Source of the DNA: Punica granatum
Lineage: Eukaryota; Streptophyta; Magnoliopsida; Myrtales; Lythraceae
Direction: 5' to 3'
NCBI RefSeq assembly: GCF_007655135.1
Contig: NC_045130.1
Coordinates: 4,712,001 to 4,776,000, forward strand
Length of the DNA stretch: 64,000 nt
Under the pieces are notes generated by a model. It was not told where the DNA came from. It did no database searches and saw nothing but the letters and a program-made list of their open reading frames with translations. Position 1 is the stretch's first letter. Every line of letters starts with the position of its first letter. A program made the translations under genes and the position numbers. Of the stretch, positions 1 to 11,927 are shown piece by piece.

Positions 1-44
1 CCGAGTTGTTTTTTTGTTTTGTTTTTCCTTCCTTGGATTGACAG

Positions 45-1922
45 GTATACCGCATAAATGTTGGCGGGACTATGATTAACCCCAATGATAACACTGGTAT
101 GTTCCGGTCTTGGACGGGTCCGGACGATGACTACTTGACTGAGGACCTTAGCAGTGTCTTGCCAGCCAACTATTCCATCCCCCTTGTCTTTGATCACATT
201 CCTGAATATGCTGCCCCAGAGGATGTTTACAGAACCGCAAGGTCTATGGGAACCAACAGGAGCATCACCACCACATACAATTTAACCTGGTCTTTCCAGG
301 TCGATTCCAACTTCCATTACCTCATCAGGTTACATTTCTGTGAGTTTCAGAGAGAGATAAGCAAATTTGGCGATCGTGTATTCAAGATCTACATAGCTTC
401 CCTGGTAGCTGATTCGAAGGCGGATATTATCAGGTGGACTGGAGGAAGAGGAATTCCTATTTACAAAGATTATGCCGTGTATATGTTTGCTCCTACGAGC
501 AAGAAGATTAACCTCACCGTCTCACTCCACCCAGGCCCAGAGCAGTATTCCGTTTATGCTGATGCGCTTCTCAATGGCGTAGAGGTTTTCAAAATCAGCA
601 GTGACGACGATGGCAATCTGGCTGGGCCTAACCCGGACCCCAAACGGATTCCGGATTCAGTTCAGCCCCATACAGGTTCAGGATCCTCAAAATCCGGTGG
701 CATCAGTAAGAAGGTGATAGCCGCCATCGCAGGCGGGAGCGTTTGTGGTGCTTTGGTGCTCGGTCTTCTGTGCTTCCTTACTTTCCGTGTAGGGAGCAGT
801 AGCAATGTTCCGAGTTATTCTGACAAGGCCTTGCCATGGGGGTCGCAGTTGTACACTACCACCTGCTCATCGACCAAGGTTGTCCACTCATCACTGCCAG
901 AAGATTTATGCCGCCGCTTCTCGCTGGCAGAGATCAAGGCAGCCACAAACGGCTTCGACGAGATCTTCATCATCGGGGTGGGGGGCTTCGGGAACGTGTA
1001 TAAGGGCTACGTGGATGGCGGATCAACACCAGTGGCAATCAAGCGGCAGAATCATGGTTCCCAACAGGGGGTCCGAGAGTTCACGACCGAGATCGAGATG
1101 CTGTCTCAGCTCCGCCACATCCACCTGGTTTCCCTGATCGGATACTGCAACGACGGAGGAGAGATGATACTCGTGTACGACTACATGTCCAGCGGGACCC
1201 TCCGGGACCATCTGTACGACACGGAGAACCCTCCCCTCTCTTGGAAGCGACGGCAAGAGATCTGCATCGGAGCAGCATGGGGATTGCAGTATCTCCATAT
1301 GGGTACGAAAAACATGATCATCCACCGCGACATTAAGACGACCAATATCTTGCTCGATGAGAAATGGGTGGCTAAGGTCTCCGACTTCGGTCTCTCTAAA
1401 ATGAAGACCTCCGACACGTCCAAGGCCCACATCACCACCGTCGTGAAGGGTACTTTCGGGTATATGGACCCAGAGTACTTCAGATTCCAACAGCTTACCG
1501 AGAAGTCAGACGTGTACTCATTTGGCGTTGTGCTACTCGAGGTGCTGTGTGGTCGGCCGCCGGTCAATGCAAGTCTCGAGTTTGAACAGATCAGCCTTGC
1601 AGGTTGGGCGCAGAGCTGCTACCAGAAGGGGACCCTCGACCAAATCATTGATCCCACTGTAAAAGCCGAGATCACACCAGCCTGTTTAGGGAAGTTTGCT
1701 GAGACTGCGATGAGCTGCCTGCACAAGGAGGGGATGCAACGACCATCAATGAACGATGTTGTCCGGAGCCTCAATCTTGCCCTGCAGCTGCAGGAGGGTG
1801 CAGTACGGCAGGAGATAACATCACTAGCGCCAACATCAATGACGGATGGAAGGCTGCAGGACGAGGAGGACACCGAGTCATTAACCGACACAGAAAGCGA
1901 TGATGAGGTCCTGGAATTATAG
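45..1922 (+). CDS. FERONIA-like CrRLK1L receptor kinase, 3' exon (partial)
   Basis: Plasma-membrane receptor Ser/Thr kinase of the CrRLK1L family; members sense RALF peptides and cell-wall state. The sequence opens with a pyrimidine-rich tract and AG at 43-44; the frame then reads VYRINVGG, the usual start of the second malectin-like half, so the exon begins at 45 and the 5' part lies outside the window. The first in-frame ATG (72) is not a credible start. Counting from that Met, the malectin-like part covers about residues 1-175, a membrane segment about 213-240 and the kinase about 290-560. Seen: glycine loop GVGGFGNVYKG, VAIK lysine, catalytic HRDIKTTN (an RD kinase), DFG and the activation segment GTFGYMDPEY. 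The C-terminal tail is acidic. Family assignment is firm; which member it is (FERONIA, HERK, ANX) is not. An intron inside the ectodomain is unusual for this family. Confidence 0.93.
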   Translation, partial: VYRINVGGTMINPNDNTGMFRSWTGPDDDYLTEDLSSVLPANYSIPLVFDHIPEYAAPEDVYRTARSMGTNRSITTTYNLTWSFQVDSNFHYLIRLHFCEFQREISKFGDRVFKIYIASLVADSKADIIRWTGGRGIPIYKDYAVYMFAPTSKKINLTVSLHPGPEQYSVYADALLNGVEVFKISSDDDGNLAGPNPDPKRIPDSVQPHTGSGSSKSGGISKKVIAAIAGGSVCGALVLGLLCFLTFRVGSSSNVPSYSDKALPWGSQLYTTTCSSTKVVHSSLPEDLCRRFSLAEIKAATNGFDEIFIIGVGGFGNVYKGYVDGGSTPVAIKRQNHGSQQGVREFTTEIEMLSQLRHIHLVSLIGYCNDGGEMILVYDYMSSGTLRDHLYDTENPPLSWKRRQEICIGAAWGLQYLHMGTKNMIIHRDIKTTNILLDEKWVAKVSDFGLSKMKTSDTSKAHITTVVKGTFGYMDPEYFRFQQLTEKSDVYSFGVVLLEVLCGRPPVNASLEFEQISLAGWAQSCYQKGTLDQIIDPTVKAEITPACLGKFAETAMSCLHKEGMQRPSMNDVVRSLNLALQLQEGAVRQEITSLAPTSMTDGRLQDEEDTESLTDTESDDEVLEL

Positions 1923-3922
1923 CTAACTAGTCGGGGTCACATTGCCGATGAGATCAAGTTCGTGCTCTTCATTATTCTGTAACATAAAGTGACATGAACT
2001 AGTGATTGTGATTTTTCTCAGTAATGTATAATTTGAGTTTCTTGCAAGGCAAATAAGCGAAACTTTTGGAAATATAAGCCCGGGCAAACGGTATTTATAC
2101 ACTGGAAGTCCTCCGTGCCGAACTAAAAGCTGTCCAAAAAATGCTCGTGGCGCCGTACATCGAGACTCGGGGGGATAGAAATATGGAGTGGAATTTTGCT
2201 CTGGAGAAAGTCCAGCCCTGCCGAATCCCAGAGGAACCAGAGCTTCATAAGGCCGAACCGGGCATGCTTCTTTGACCGGTCAACGGCCGGTTTGCACCAG
2301 CTTGTTAGAGGGTTGACCTTGGCAAACGAAACGACGTCGCCTCGTAAATTTCGAGGGAGGCGGAGGGGCATGCATTGTATCCGTTTCGGTTACTCGGTCC
2401 TGCCACCAAAAATCTCTCGTCTCTCTTCTCTCTCTCTCTCTCATCGGAATCTCAGAGCAGCATTGGACGCTGAGCTCTCGCAGGTAAAGGGGGTCCCTCT
2501 CTACGGATTGGAATTCTCCGTCTTTCGGGTTCTTGGGGTTTCATTCTGTCATTTCTATGGAATGAGAAGTGCTCTCTTTGAATTTGTGTATCGCGAGGAT
2601 ACATACAGAATGTATGTTCCGCTAGGGGAAAAGGCATTCAGCTTACCTTAGCATCAAGTCGGTTCTTTTGCGCTTCTCGGTGCTGAGAGTCCAGCTGGGT
2701 GCGTGGCTTCTTGCTTCAAAATCTTCACTTTGCGTTGTTCGTATCTGACTTTTGTCGAACATCTTGCATTCGTGTCGCTTCCTGGCCCCGTTGGAAGGTT
2801 CTTCTTTTCGTTTAATTGAGCTGAGTTTCCTCTGGTCTTTATCGTGATTGTCAAGGTGTGGTTTTGAGTAATAAGTAATGACCCAAGAAAGGATTGTAGG
2901 TGGATGTTTCGAAGTACTTAACTCGGGAAGCAATGGAACAGTTGTATAGTTGCAGGTATTAACAATGTCTCTCACTGTTTATATAGAGAAAAGTTTTCAA
3001 AGTATGATTTTTGGAGGTTTATGGTGCATTAGTGTCAAACCAAAGCACATCTTTGTTCGGAATATGGGAAGCGAATCAAAGAGTGCTGCAAAAATATTGT
3101 TTAGTTGACATTTATGCACTAAAGTTAGCTCTTATCTAATTTTGTACTTGTTTGACATATATATTCTATATATTTATGTGTAGATGGAGCTCATTTCCTT
3201 TGTTTCTTTACTCTAATTGTTCTTCGGACTTGGAAAAACTTGCTCCATCACATATGCTACTTCTGCGTAAATGTGAATTTGCTGATAATGCAATCTCAGA
3301 GTAAGGACGTGCGCAGCTGATGATTTGTTTTCAATCTTGTCCAATAGAGAAAAATAGAATTTGAGTGTGGATGAAGAGGAGTCACATACTCGGTGAATTG
3401 TTAAAGCCTCTCGATTTGCTTGCCTCAGGTCAGTCTTGAGTGGCTTCTCAGAAATGTTGTTACTCTGGAGTTTTTTGAGTAAGATGTTGCAGGGTCTTGG
3501 TTGTAACACCATAGAGGACTTCTGCAAGGCCACTGCATAAATAAATATATTTTAGCTCTCATCACAATTTGGTTTAGAGTTATGTCTTTGTAATGATGAT
3601 TGGTTGATGGATGAACGTGCACTATGATTTCAAGAATATGAATTTTCAACTGGGAAGTGGTAGATTCTGTTTGAAATTCTAATTCTGATGATTTATCTTT
3701 TATCTTCGAACTTCTGGCTGTCTTGTTCCCATTCCCCCATTTCTTGTTTGTCCTCTCTAGATTTGCTACTCGATATATGGATTGATTTTTGTGACTACTG
3801 TGTAGTGGGGCTTTAACCTGTGTATGCCTTTGGGATTTTTAATTCGATTAAATATATTTTTAGATATTGAAGCTGATCCTTCAACTTTTGATTGGGGTTC
3901 TCGATTCAGGTTCTGTGTGAAT
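1923..3922. other. 3' flank of the receptor kinase and 5' leader of the HAD gene
   Basis: No coding sequence is supported. Positions 2400-2483 are CT-rich and end in a good splice donor (gcag then gtaaag at 2484), which looks like a non-coding first exon of the downstream gene. The stretch 2484 to about 3863 would then be its 5'-UTR intron, with a T-rich acceptor near 3863 or a second candidate at 3909-3910. Short open frames here have no recognisable content. Confidence 0.45.
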
Positions 3923-6127
3923 ATGCTCAGAGAGGCTTTTAGACCTGTTGAAACCCACTTTATTAGAGCAAGCACCAAGGATAGAGATCTGAAAGGTTCC
4001 AACAGCAATATTGCATTTTCTATGACCAAGAATGAGTCCCAAGATAATCTCAATGATGGAGATTCAGTACTGCATCCTCCACATGTCAGATTCCAAAAAT
4101 TTGGTGTGGGAGTATCCAGAAGTCCTTTCAGTGTGAGATTGGTACTTCACAGGAAATCAAGTTTCAGGAATAGGACTAAGAAGAGACCTGATGCAGTACT
4201 TGGAGGTGGTTCATCCCATGAATTGCTTGAGGGGGGAAGGCAGTCAAATCTTACGCAAATGGATCTCCTATTAAATCTTAGTCTTTCAGGTGAACATTGT
4301 CTGTTAAGAAATGATCATGAGTTATATCAAGAACATCTCAAGCCAGGATATAGGCTCTACGATCAGCAGAACTTTGATCTACCCATATGTTACTCTAGCA
4401 AGGTAGAAGAAATGATGGCATTGCCAGAAAGTATGAGACAAGCTTGTGACTTATTTTATTCTCCCCCCAGAAGGACAATGATAGGTCGCAGGAAAAAACT
4501 TCTCATTCTTGACATAAATGGGCTTCTTGCTGATATAGTTTCTCCACCTCCAAAGGAGTGCAAGGCAGATATCAAAATTGCTAGGCGGGCAGGTGGGAAA
4601 TCATATTAAATTTCGTTCTAGGGTAGGATTTTATCTGCCTCTGGTACCAAATGACTCAATACTTGACCATATGGCTTCTTTCAGTTTTCAAGAGACCATT
4701 CTGCACAGACTTCATGAAATTTTGTTTTGAGAGATTTGATGTGGGCATTTGGTCATCAAGGACCAGGTAATGATTGAAGTTTTCGAGTGGTTTCAGCATG
4801 CAGTTCTCCAGTGATTGTTCTTAAGTTGTTGCCTTTATATCCTCAGGAAGAACGTTGAGAAAGTGGTCGATTATCTCATGGGGGATATGAAGCGTAACCT
4901 ACTCTTTTGTTGGGTAGGCAATCATCTTAAGTTTTACGTGTATTGTGTGTATATTTCTTTACTTGTGTATTTTGCTTCAATAATATTTCATCCACATATT
5001 CTTTCTCATGTTTAGTGCATGCCTATGTGAAATACTAAATTCCATATTTCAACATGAGATTTTTTATTCCGTCTAACCTGTGCGTTTTTATCTAAGTCGG
5101 AAGGGTATACATGAACGGTCCCATCAAGCTAACTCAAACCTGATCTAATATCTTGTTATTGTATTATTGGGGAATGGTACTGCAGGATCTCTCTCATTGC
5201 ACCCCCACGAGGTTCAATACACTTGAGAACAGGCACAAGGCTCTGGTTTTTAAAGAAGTGAGAAGAATTTGGGAGAAGTATGATCCTAATCTTCCATGGG
5301 AAAGGGGCTACTACAATGAATCTAACACATTATTATTGGATGATTCTCCTTACAAAGCTTTGCTTAACCCTGTAAGTTCATTGGCCTTTTTAAGATTCGT
5401 TTCTTCTGATTAATCTTTTACTATCCCCCATAACTTAGTTATTGTTTGCAGCCGCACACTGCCATCTTCCCCCGGTCATTCAGTTTTCAGAATAAGAGCG
5501 ACACTTCGTTAGGTAATAGAAAGTTTCTTTAGACAACGTTTTCTCTGTCAACTTTTCGGTTCATAAGAGGCTCTTGGCCTGTGTCTTGGTGGATGCGGTG
5601 CATCTTAAATACATCTGCACCAGAAATTGGACTGTTCTACAATAATTGACTCATATTGCAATCATAATGGACAATAGAATAGGAAGAAAATAGTGGACTG
5701 CTGTTCACAGCAGGCAAATTTATGATATACTACATTAAACAATCATTTAGATTCCTGGATTTAATGTTGCTGTAGTGTTGTTTCCACGCGGAGCTGTGCA
5801 ATCGTTTCATAAGATTGATACAAGGTTCTGATCATCCAGCTTTTGAATGAGTGGATTAGTCCTTTCAATCACGTGCCTTTCTTTCAACAAATTCAGCATC
5901 AGACCTTTACTTGCCATATGTTGCCAGGTCATGGAGGCGATCTTCAAGTTTACCTGGAAGAGTTAGCAGCTGCAACTGATGTACAGAAGTACGTAGCGCA
6001 ACACCCATTTGGTCAAAGAGCAATCACAGAGGGAAGCTCATCCTGGGGCTTCTACCTGAGGGTCCTCAAATCAGTAACTCGCCGATATAACACTTGCCTG
6101 TACCATCAGCCTTGCCTGAGATGTTGA
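3923..6127 (+). CDS. FCP1/NIF-type HAD-superfamily protein, probable pseudophosphatase
   Basis: Plant FCP1-homology (NLI-interacting-factor-like) HAD protein. Six coding exons join in phase: 3923-4592, 4685-4766, 4847-4913, 5186-5371, 5452-5512 and 5928-6127, giving about 421 residues. An upstream in-frame ATG at 3824 could add 33 residues, but a splice acceptor lies between the two. The first ~190 residues are family-specific and low in known motifs. The catalytic domain starts at KKLLILDINGLLADI, continues through WSSRT (motif II region), then HKALVFKEVRRIWEKYDP, and ends with NTLLLDDSPYKALLNP, the acidic motif IV. Motif I reads D-I-N-G where active FCP1/SCP phosphatases have DxDx(T/V), so the second Asp is replaced by Asn (codon 4517-4519). 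Active phosphatases need that Asp as acid/base, so catalysis is doubtful. The target is unknown. Confidence 0.85.
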
Positions 6128-7400
6128 AACTTGATCGGGTCATCGTCAGGCTCAACTAACTGAATCGTGATAGGCATCTTTATGTTTTCTTTTTCTGCCT
6201 GATTGCATCAATTCTCTTCAACTCAGAGAATTAAGTCACGGTAAGACGCCGATTGGAGGTCAAATCATTGAAGAAACAGATGTGTTTTCGGGAGTGGCTT
6301 CGGGTTATTTCAAGGAGAGAGCAGGTCTTCATTGACCAGGGCGCAACACATTGAAGGGTCAGTAGAAACTATACTTGTCATATACTTCCGAAACAATGAA
6401 TCTGAACGGTCCCATTTTGTATAGGACATGGAATGGTGATCATACAAAAACATTTTTTTAATCCATACTTTGATAAGTCAGCGTTAATTTTTGAAATCAA
6501 TTTTAACCTTACCGGGACATCATTAGGTCCAGTTTTTCAATCTGAAAACCGACATGATGGCGCCATGATGATTAGCTTTGATTTCATTTTCATTTCTTGA
6601 TTCTTGATTTATGTATTATGTAGTACGGCTTCTGCATTCAGAAGGCAGTAAACACGAACATAACACATCATGATATAATATAACCGTATGTCGTCATGAT
6701 TGATTGAATGCACACTTGCTCTGATATAGATTTAACTCATAGTGCCTATCTAGTGCTACTGGTACAATTATAAGTTCTTATTCAAGGGAATCAATCGCCG
6801 CCTATGTACGTCTATATTACTGTAAGTTCTTTTTTTTTCCCCCTGGAAAAATTTTAATATAACATTGCTCTACTTATCGAGCGCGTACTATATACGGGTG
6901 CAAGCTGTTACTACATATGGAACAAGTGAGCCATTTTTCTGACATTTCACTCCAACCTATATGAATAGGCCTCACGACTTTTGATTGGCTGGGCGTGCGG
7001 TTACTCCGACCTAAAGTATAGGTCGATATATGAACAGGCAATATGTTATGATACAACACTATTTTGAGAATAGATTATGATCTGTAAGTCAAAATCTATA
7101 AGAAGATGGTGTCGCTTCTAGTGAGTTTCAAACTCCTGTATTGCCGGTGAAGTCCTCCACCGACTATTTTTGGCAGTAAGCAACGTTGATGCGAATGTCC
7201 ATTTGATCAGAGAAAATGGAAAACCATTTCTTTGATCCCTTCCCTATTTGGTTCCCCAGTCAAAGTCAGTCAACGCCTTAAGAGTCTACGCAAACGCAAG
7301 TGGAGAATAGAGAACTGTTTCTACTTTTCCGCGCATCCGGAAGTCCTCTCCGATTCTCTTACAAGGACCGACCAACTCTCCAATCTTCGCATCGCAACAG
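6128..7400. other. Intergenic region, HAD gene to chitinase
   Basis: It holds the 3' flank of the HAD gene and the upstream region of the chitinase locus. I see no coding exon, RNA gene or clear repeat beyond short T-runs near 6830. Confidence 0.5.
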
Positions 7401-8224
7401 ATGGATAAGACCAAAAACCTATTCGCAGGCATCGTGCTCGGGTTGCTGCTTCTCATTACCGCCGCACCAGGTCCGGTGTCTGCTCAGAGCTGCGGATGGC
7501 GCTACTGCAGCACAGAAGGGGACTGCTTTGGCAGCGGATGCCAGTCCAGCCCCTGCTATGCCTACCCAATGACACCGGCCCCCAGTGGCATGTCACGTCT
7601 TCAGTCCTCGATGCAGCGAGCAATTATCCACAGTTTGGCACAGTAGGGTCAGCCGACGATTCGAGGCGCGAGATTGCCGCCTTCTTTGCTCACGTTACTC
7701 ATAATACAGGACGTAAGTTCTTTTTTTTCCCCCACTTTTTTGCTCGCGTCTATTTTAGCTGATCATTTTCTTCTGTTTGGATTCTTTTTAAGTTGGGCAA
7801 GCTCCTCCATGCAGACTTCTGCAACATCGAAGAGACAGACGGGGCGTTGAGGGACTACTGCGATGACTCCAACACGCAGTATCCTTGTAACCCGAACAAG
7901 CGCTATTATGGCCGAGGTCCGATCCAGATATCGTGGAACTTCAACTACGGCCCTGCTGGACAAAGCGTCGGGTTTGATGGGCTGAACTCCCATGAGACTG
8001 TGGCCCAGGATCCGGTCATATCTTTCAGGACCGCCTTCTGGTTTTGGATGAAGAACATCCACTCGATGATAACTTCAGGTCAGGGGTTCGGGTCAACAAT
8101 CCGAGCCATCAGCGTCGGAGAGTGCGGAGGCGGAGACACCACTGCCGGGCAGGCCCGAGTCCAATATTACACTGATTATTGCTGTCAGTTCGGGGTCTCT
8201 CTGGGCAATAACCTCACTTGCTAG
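7401..8224 (+). pseudogene. Class IV (GH19) chitinase, damaged
   Basis: Secreted GH19 chitinases of class IV cleave cell-wall chitin in defence. The frame from 7401 gives a signal peptide (hydrophobic core LFAGIVLGLLLLI) and a shortened CBM18 chitin-binding motif ending CFGSGCQSSPC; about nine residues with several of its cysteines are missing. The hinge then runs to a stop near 7644. The catalytic domain continues in another frame from about 7590 (NYPQFGTVGSADDSRREI), so at least one frameshift lies around 7563-7600, and about 25 residues at the domain start are absent. The single family intron is intact: exon 1 ends at 7712, exon 2 is 7815-8224, and the junction rebuilds a His. Exon 2 is well kept (YYGRGPIQ, WNFNYGPAG). 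The first catalytic Glu of the THETG motif is Asn (AAT, 7703-7705); the second acidic site (NIEE) remains. Probably non-functional. Confidence 0.85.
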
Positions 8225-8362
8225 TTACTCGACGAACTTTGCTTTGCCATGCTCCTCGAGTAACAATTACACTCAAGGCCAAAAAATTTAGATAAAGGGG
8301 TTATGGGTATGCAATACTATCTTATCATTCACTCATTCATGAGTCTAATGAAGACGTCTCTC

Positions 8363-8380
8363 AGATCAACCTTTTGTATC
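8363..8380. repeat. Target-site duplication of the LINE, 3'-side copy
   Basis: The 18-mer AGATCAACCTTTTGTATC lies directly before the poly-T that starts the LINE. The identical 18-mer recurs at 11270-11287 after its other end. Confidence 0.93.
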
Positions 8381-11269
8381 TTTTTTTTTTTTCCGATCAA
8401 TCAACATGCTCTTTATTAATACTTTCAGTCTTCCAAATATAACAGAAAGGTACAAACAGGCCTCAACAAGAAAAGGCTTATAGCCTAATCAAACCAAGCT
8501 CGCAAGCCTGAAAAAACTACAGTCAAACAGCCCCAATCATCTAACAGCCGATGGGTACAAAGAGAAACATGAGCAGACATCAGAAGCAGCTGAAGACAGT
8601 TAAAGAGAGACCCCAATAATCTAACAACTGCCTCTGCTGATCATTTCGAACTTTTTGATGCAGACCTTTGACTCCCATTAACCTGCACTTCACATCTTGC
8701 TTGATACACCCCACCACCTTGCTTTCCGAGAGAGCGATCCCTTCAAAAATATTTCCATTCCCCGCTTTCCAAATATGATATATACAGGCATGCCATGCCA
8801 ATCTAGCAATAGCAGCCCTCAAAGACTTCCCTTTATATTTGATAGAAGCCCACTGCAACTCAAAACTCCTATATCGAGGATTTCTCCTTTCACCAAGCAT
8901 TTGCAGAACAGTCTTCCAAACACTTGTGGAGAAAGCCCAGTCAAAGTAGAGATGATCTCTACTCTCAACAGCACCATGATAGAAAACACATGTTCTGTCC
9001 ACTCCTCCTTTCCATTTAGCAACCCTGTCAAGAGTTTTATGCTTATTACCAATAGCAAGCCAAGAAATGAAGCAATGCCAAGATATAGATGGAAAAGAAC
9101 ACATGAGTCTATGCCAAGTCTTCACAGCAGCTTTCCTTCAAAGTACATTCCAGGCACTTGCAACCGTGAACTGCCCTTTAGGGTGAGCAATCCATGTAAT
9201 TACAAGAATACTCCGCATGTTTCTTTCTTGAACTCTAGTTTCCAAGACACAAAGAACATTGATCCTATACTTCAGCACCAGCCCTTTGACTTCTTGGTGC
9301 TTAAGAGGTTTATTAAAACCTCTAACATTCCATGTCAAAATTCTGGTCATGGAGGAGAAGTTGGGACAGACGCAGCAACCTTAGTCGCTTCGACCACTTC
9401 CGCATTGTTCTTTTTTCCACCTTTCTTTCCACATGGTTGCTTAATATTTTGCAACAGAATGCCGACTCCCTGAGCTGCTGCTCTAGTCTTCCTTGGTTAG
9501 TTACAAGACGAGCCTACATTGCTAGAAGAAGCCTTACCCCCTGCCTTCAAGAACAGAGAACATATTAGAGACCTCAGTAACATTCTTGGGCAGTGAAACT
9601 TGCTTAGAAACTGTTGGAGCACCCTTCTCCTTTAAAATCAATCGGTTATCCACCTTATTCCTCCCTTCATCTATACGAATACCTGCTTGTTGATTTCTTT
9701 TTGATGGATTAACACTTCTTGAACCACTCTCTATCGGAGATTTCATCATTGAATTATTTGAAACGTGAGCCTCATTCTTTCATTGGCTCAACCGTAACAC
9801 TTATCCCAGGTGGACTAGTGTTAATTTCCACATCAGACTTCTTTTCATCACAGACTGGAACTGATTCTGCAGTCTTAGGTACCCATTTCTGTGCAACAAT
9901 CTGCCTTTGAACATGCCTCAACAAACTCTTCCAAGGATATTCAACGCCAATCTCCATTTAAGTACCATCCTCCATCATAACAGGAATAGAGCTTAGCAAA
10001 TCACCCTTCATGGACATCTCAATGCGTACTCTAGCAATACTAGCTTTGGAAATATGCTCAGTAGCCTTGTCCATGCATATAGAAATACCTAATCCACTAG
10101 CAATGTAACTAAGCCCCTATGCCGTCATCAATTCTAAGGGAACCTTAGCCAATTTAACCCACACAGGCATACACTTCTTCTCAACCTCAGCCACCTTCAA
10201 ATTCTTCTTCCACGGCCTCAATAAAAGGGGACTATGATGAATATGCCACAGACCGCTACTAAGAATCCAATTCTTTACCTCGGCCGAGGGAAGATCAAAC
10301 AGAATAGACCATTGTCCAATTCCATCAAACTAATATGACCCTTTCTTCCCCACAAATAGTTAACAGTAAAGTGGATCTTGCTTAAGTTGCGACTCTTACC
10401 AATCAGCTGACCAACAAGAGCATTCTGCCATCTCGAGACTCCAGCCTCAACCACAGCCTTAGGTAGCTTCACCATCCTTCTACCATCGATCAATTCCGGC
10501 TTATGAATTGTCAGAACTCCTTCCTTCTTAGAAACAAACAATTGACTCCAGGGTTTCTTCCATCTGACCTTAGCACCAATACACTGCTTTAATTCTTTTG
10601 TCTTCCATTTTATGCCTATTGGCGTTCCAAAAGTGCCTTTTCGAAGTCCTGGAGAGGAAGATGCCTCTTGGGTTGACGTAGAGTGCGACTTGTCAGATAT
10701 ATTGGGTCATATGGGATTTCCCCATTCTCTCCCCCGATCGAGATATCCTCTGTTTCGCAGTAGAAAGATTGAATTATCAAAAGTTTAGAGCGTGAAGTGC
10801 AATTAGATCTATTTTGAGGGGTATTGAAATGAATATTATCAATTAAAATAATTTAAGGTTAGCTTTGTTGGACCAAAAAAATGAAGTATCCAGGCTCCGT
10901 TTAGAAAAAACCCAATTGGTAACCTGATTACCCTGATTGGAACCTACCACAGAGAGATTCTCGACAGTAGGAGGAGCAATCCACGTATCAGATGCGGAGA
11001 TAGCTCTCCCAGCCATTCCAATGATTCTCTCTGCCTCTGACTCATCAGCAAGCTCCGCTCAGATAGCTTCTGCAATAATGCCAGCAAACCTAGCCATGGA
11101 ATTGTTATGCAAAGCCTCTCTAACCTCAATTCTTTGCAAGGTTCCTGAATCAAATCAGGAATCTCATCGCGAATTGATAGCAATTGGTAGGATCGCCTTT
11201 GGATTACGATGAGCAGAGCTAAAAATGCATTTCCCACCAGAAAATGATTAGAGAGAATTTTCTCTCTCT
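8381..11269 (-). mobile_element. L1-type LINE, internally deleted, bounded by an 18-bp TSD
   Basis: Non-LTR retrotransposon lying on the minus strand; its poly(A) tail appears as T12 at 8381-8392. Reading 5' to 3' (high to low coordinates): a decayed ORF1 start near 11100; a DUF4283 nucleic-acid-binding domain at about 10275-10700 (KLPKAVVEAGVSRWQNALVG and NYLWGRKGHI); a degraded zinc-knuckle region after VEYPWK near 9950; the first ~45 residues of the endonuclease (ILTWNVRGFNKPLKHQEVKG) ending near 9205; then, in the same frame, the zf-RVT preamble (GQFTVASAW). The rest of zf-RVT is at 8580-9125. Most of the endonuclease and the whole reverse transcriptase are missing. The zinc ligands have decayed (CVFY in place of CxxC, HLYFDW in place of HxxxxC). 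Several stops interrupt ORF1, so it is inactive. Confidence 0.9.
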
Positions 11270-11287
11270 AGATCAACCTTTTGTATC
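11270..11287. repeat. Target-site duplication of the LINE, 5'-side copy
   Basis: Exact second copy of the 18-mer at 8363-8380. Its left edge marks the 5' end of the minus-strand LINE at 11269. Confidence 0.93.
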
Positions 11288-11927
11288 GTTCCCTGTAATC
11301 CATTCGAAAGGAAAAAAAAAGGAGGCGGGGTGGGGGTATATGATGGCAGAAAGAGATCGTCCCTCAGGATGGGACAAGCTTCCAATTGATCAAGGTGATA
11401 GAGAGAAAGCAAGCAAGCAAATCTATGATGAGACTAAGGAGGACATGATCCAAGAATTTCGCACTTGATCAATCGGGTTCTATTCAGATACATTGGGATC
11501 CTGGACTCTAGAAGTGGATCCAAGTAGAAAACTACGATTGATTTGAAATCTTTGGGATAAACCAACATGAGCAGGTAACAAAGGAATGATTCGAGTTTAG
11601 TCCTTGATTAAACAAACCATGACAGCTCATGGACTTCCACATCAGTGTACTACTACTAACCTTCTGCTGCTGCTTCCCAAAACATAAGTAGCCCCAACCC
11701 CAACCCGATGGTTAAGAAACGATTCAACAAGTACGATAAGGATTAGTAAGTTATAAAGATTATTTATTGAAAAAAGTTACATAGATGAACATGGACAGAA
11801 GCAGAGTACAGCATTAAGATTCTAGAAAATAGTTCTACCTTCCAACATAAGACTCTTGCACTGGAGTTGCAGCAAATGACTAGAGTTATTTCGGAGTATA
11901 CATTTTAGGCCTGGTCTCAAAAGGAAC
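11288..11927. other. Spacer downstream of the LINE
   Basis: Holds the 3' flank of the next minus-strand gene. A 74-codon open stretch at 11244-11468 crosses the LINE target-site duplication and matches nothing I recognise; I do not call it a gene. Confidence 0.4.

Noticed and set aside
8697..9473. 258-codon open frame on the plus strand
   Set aside because: Antisense to the LINE zf-RVT sequence; the minus strand carries the recognisable protein.
11244..11468. 74-codon frame near WDKLPIDQ; considered an organelle-DNA insertion
   Set aside because: It crosses the LINE target-site duplication, and I could not tie it to any organelle gene.
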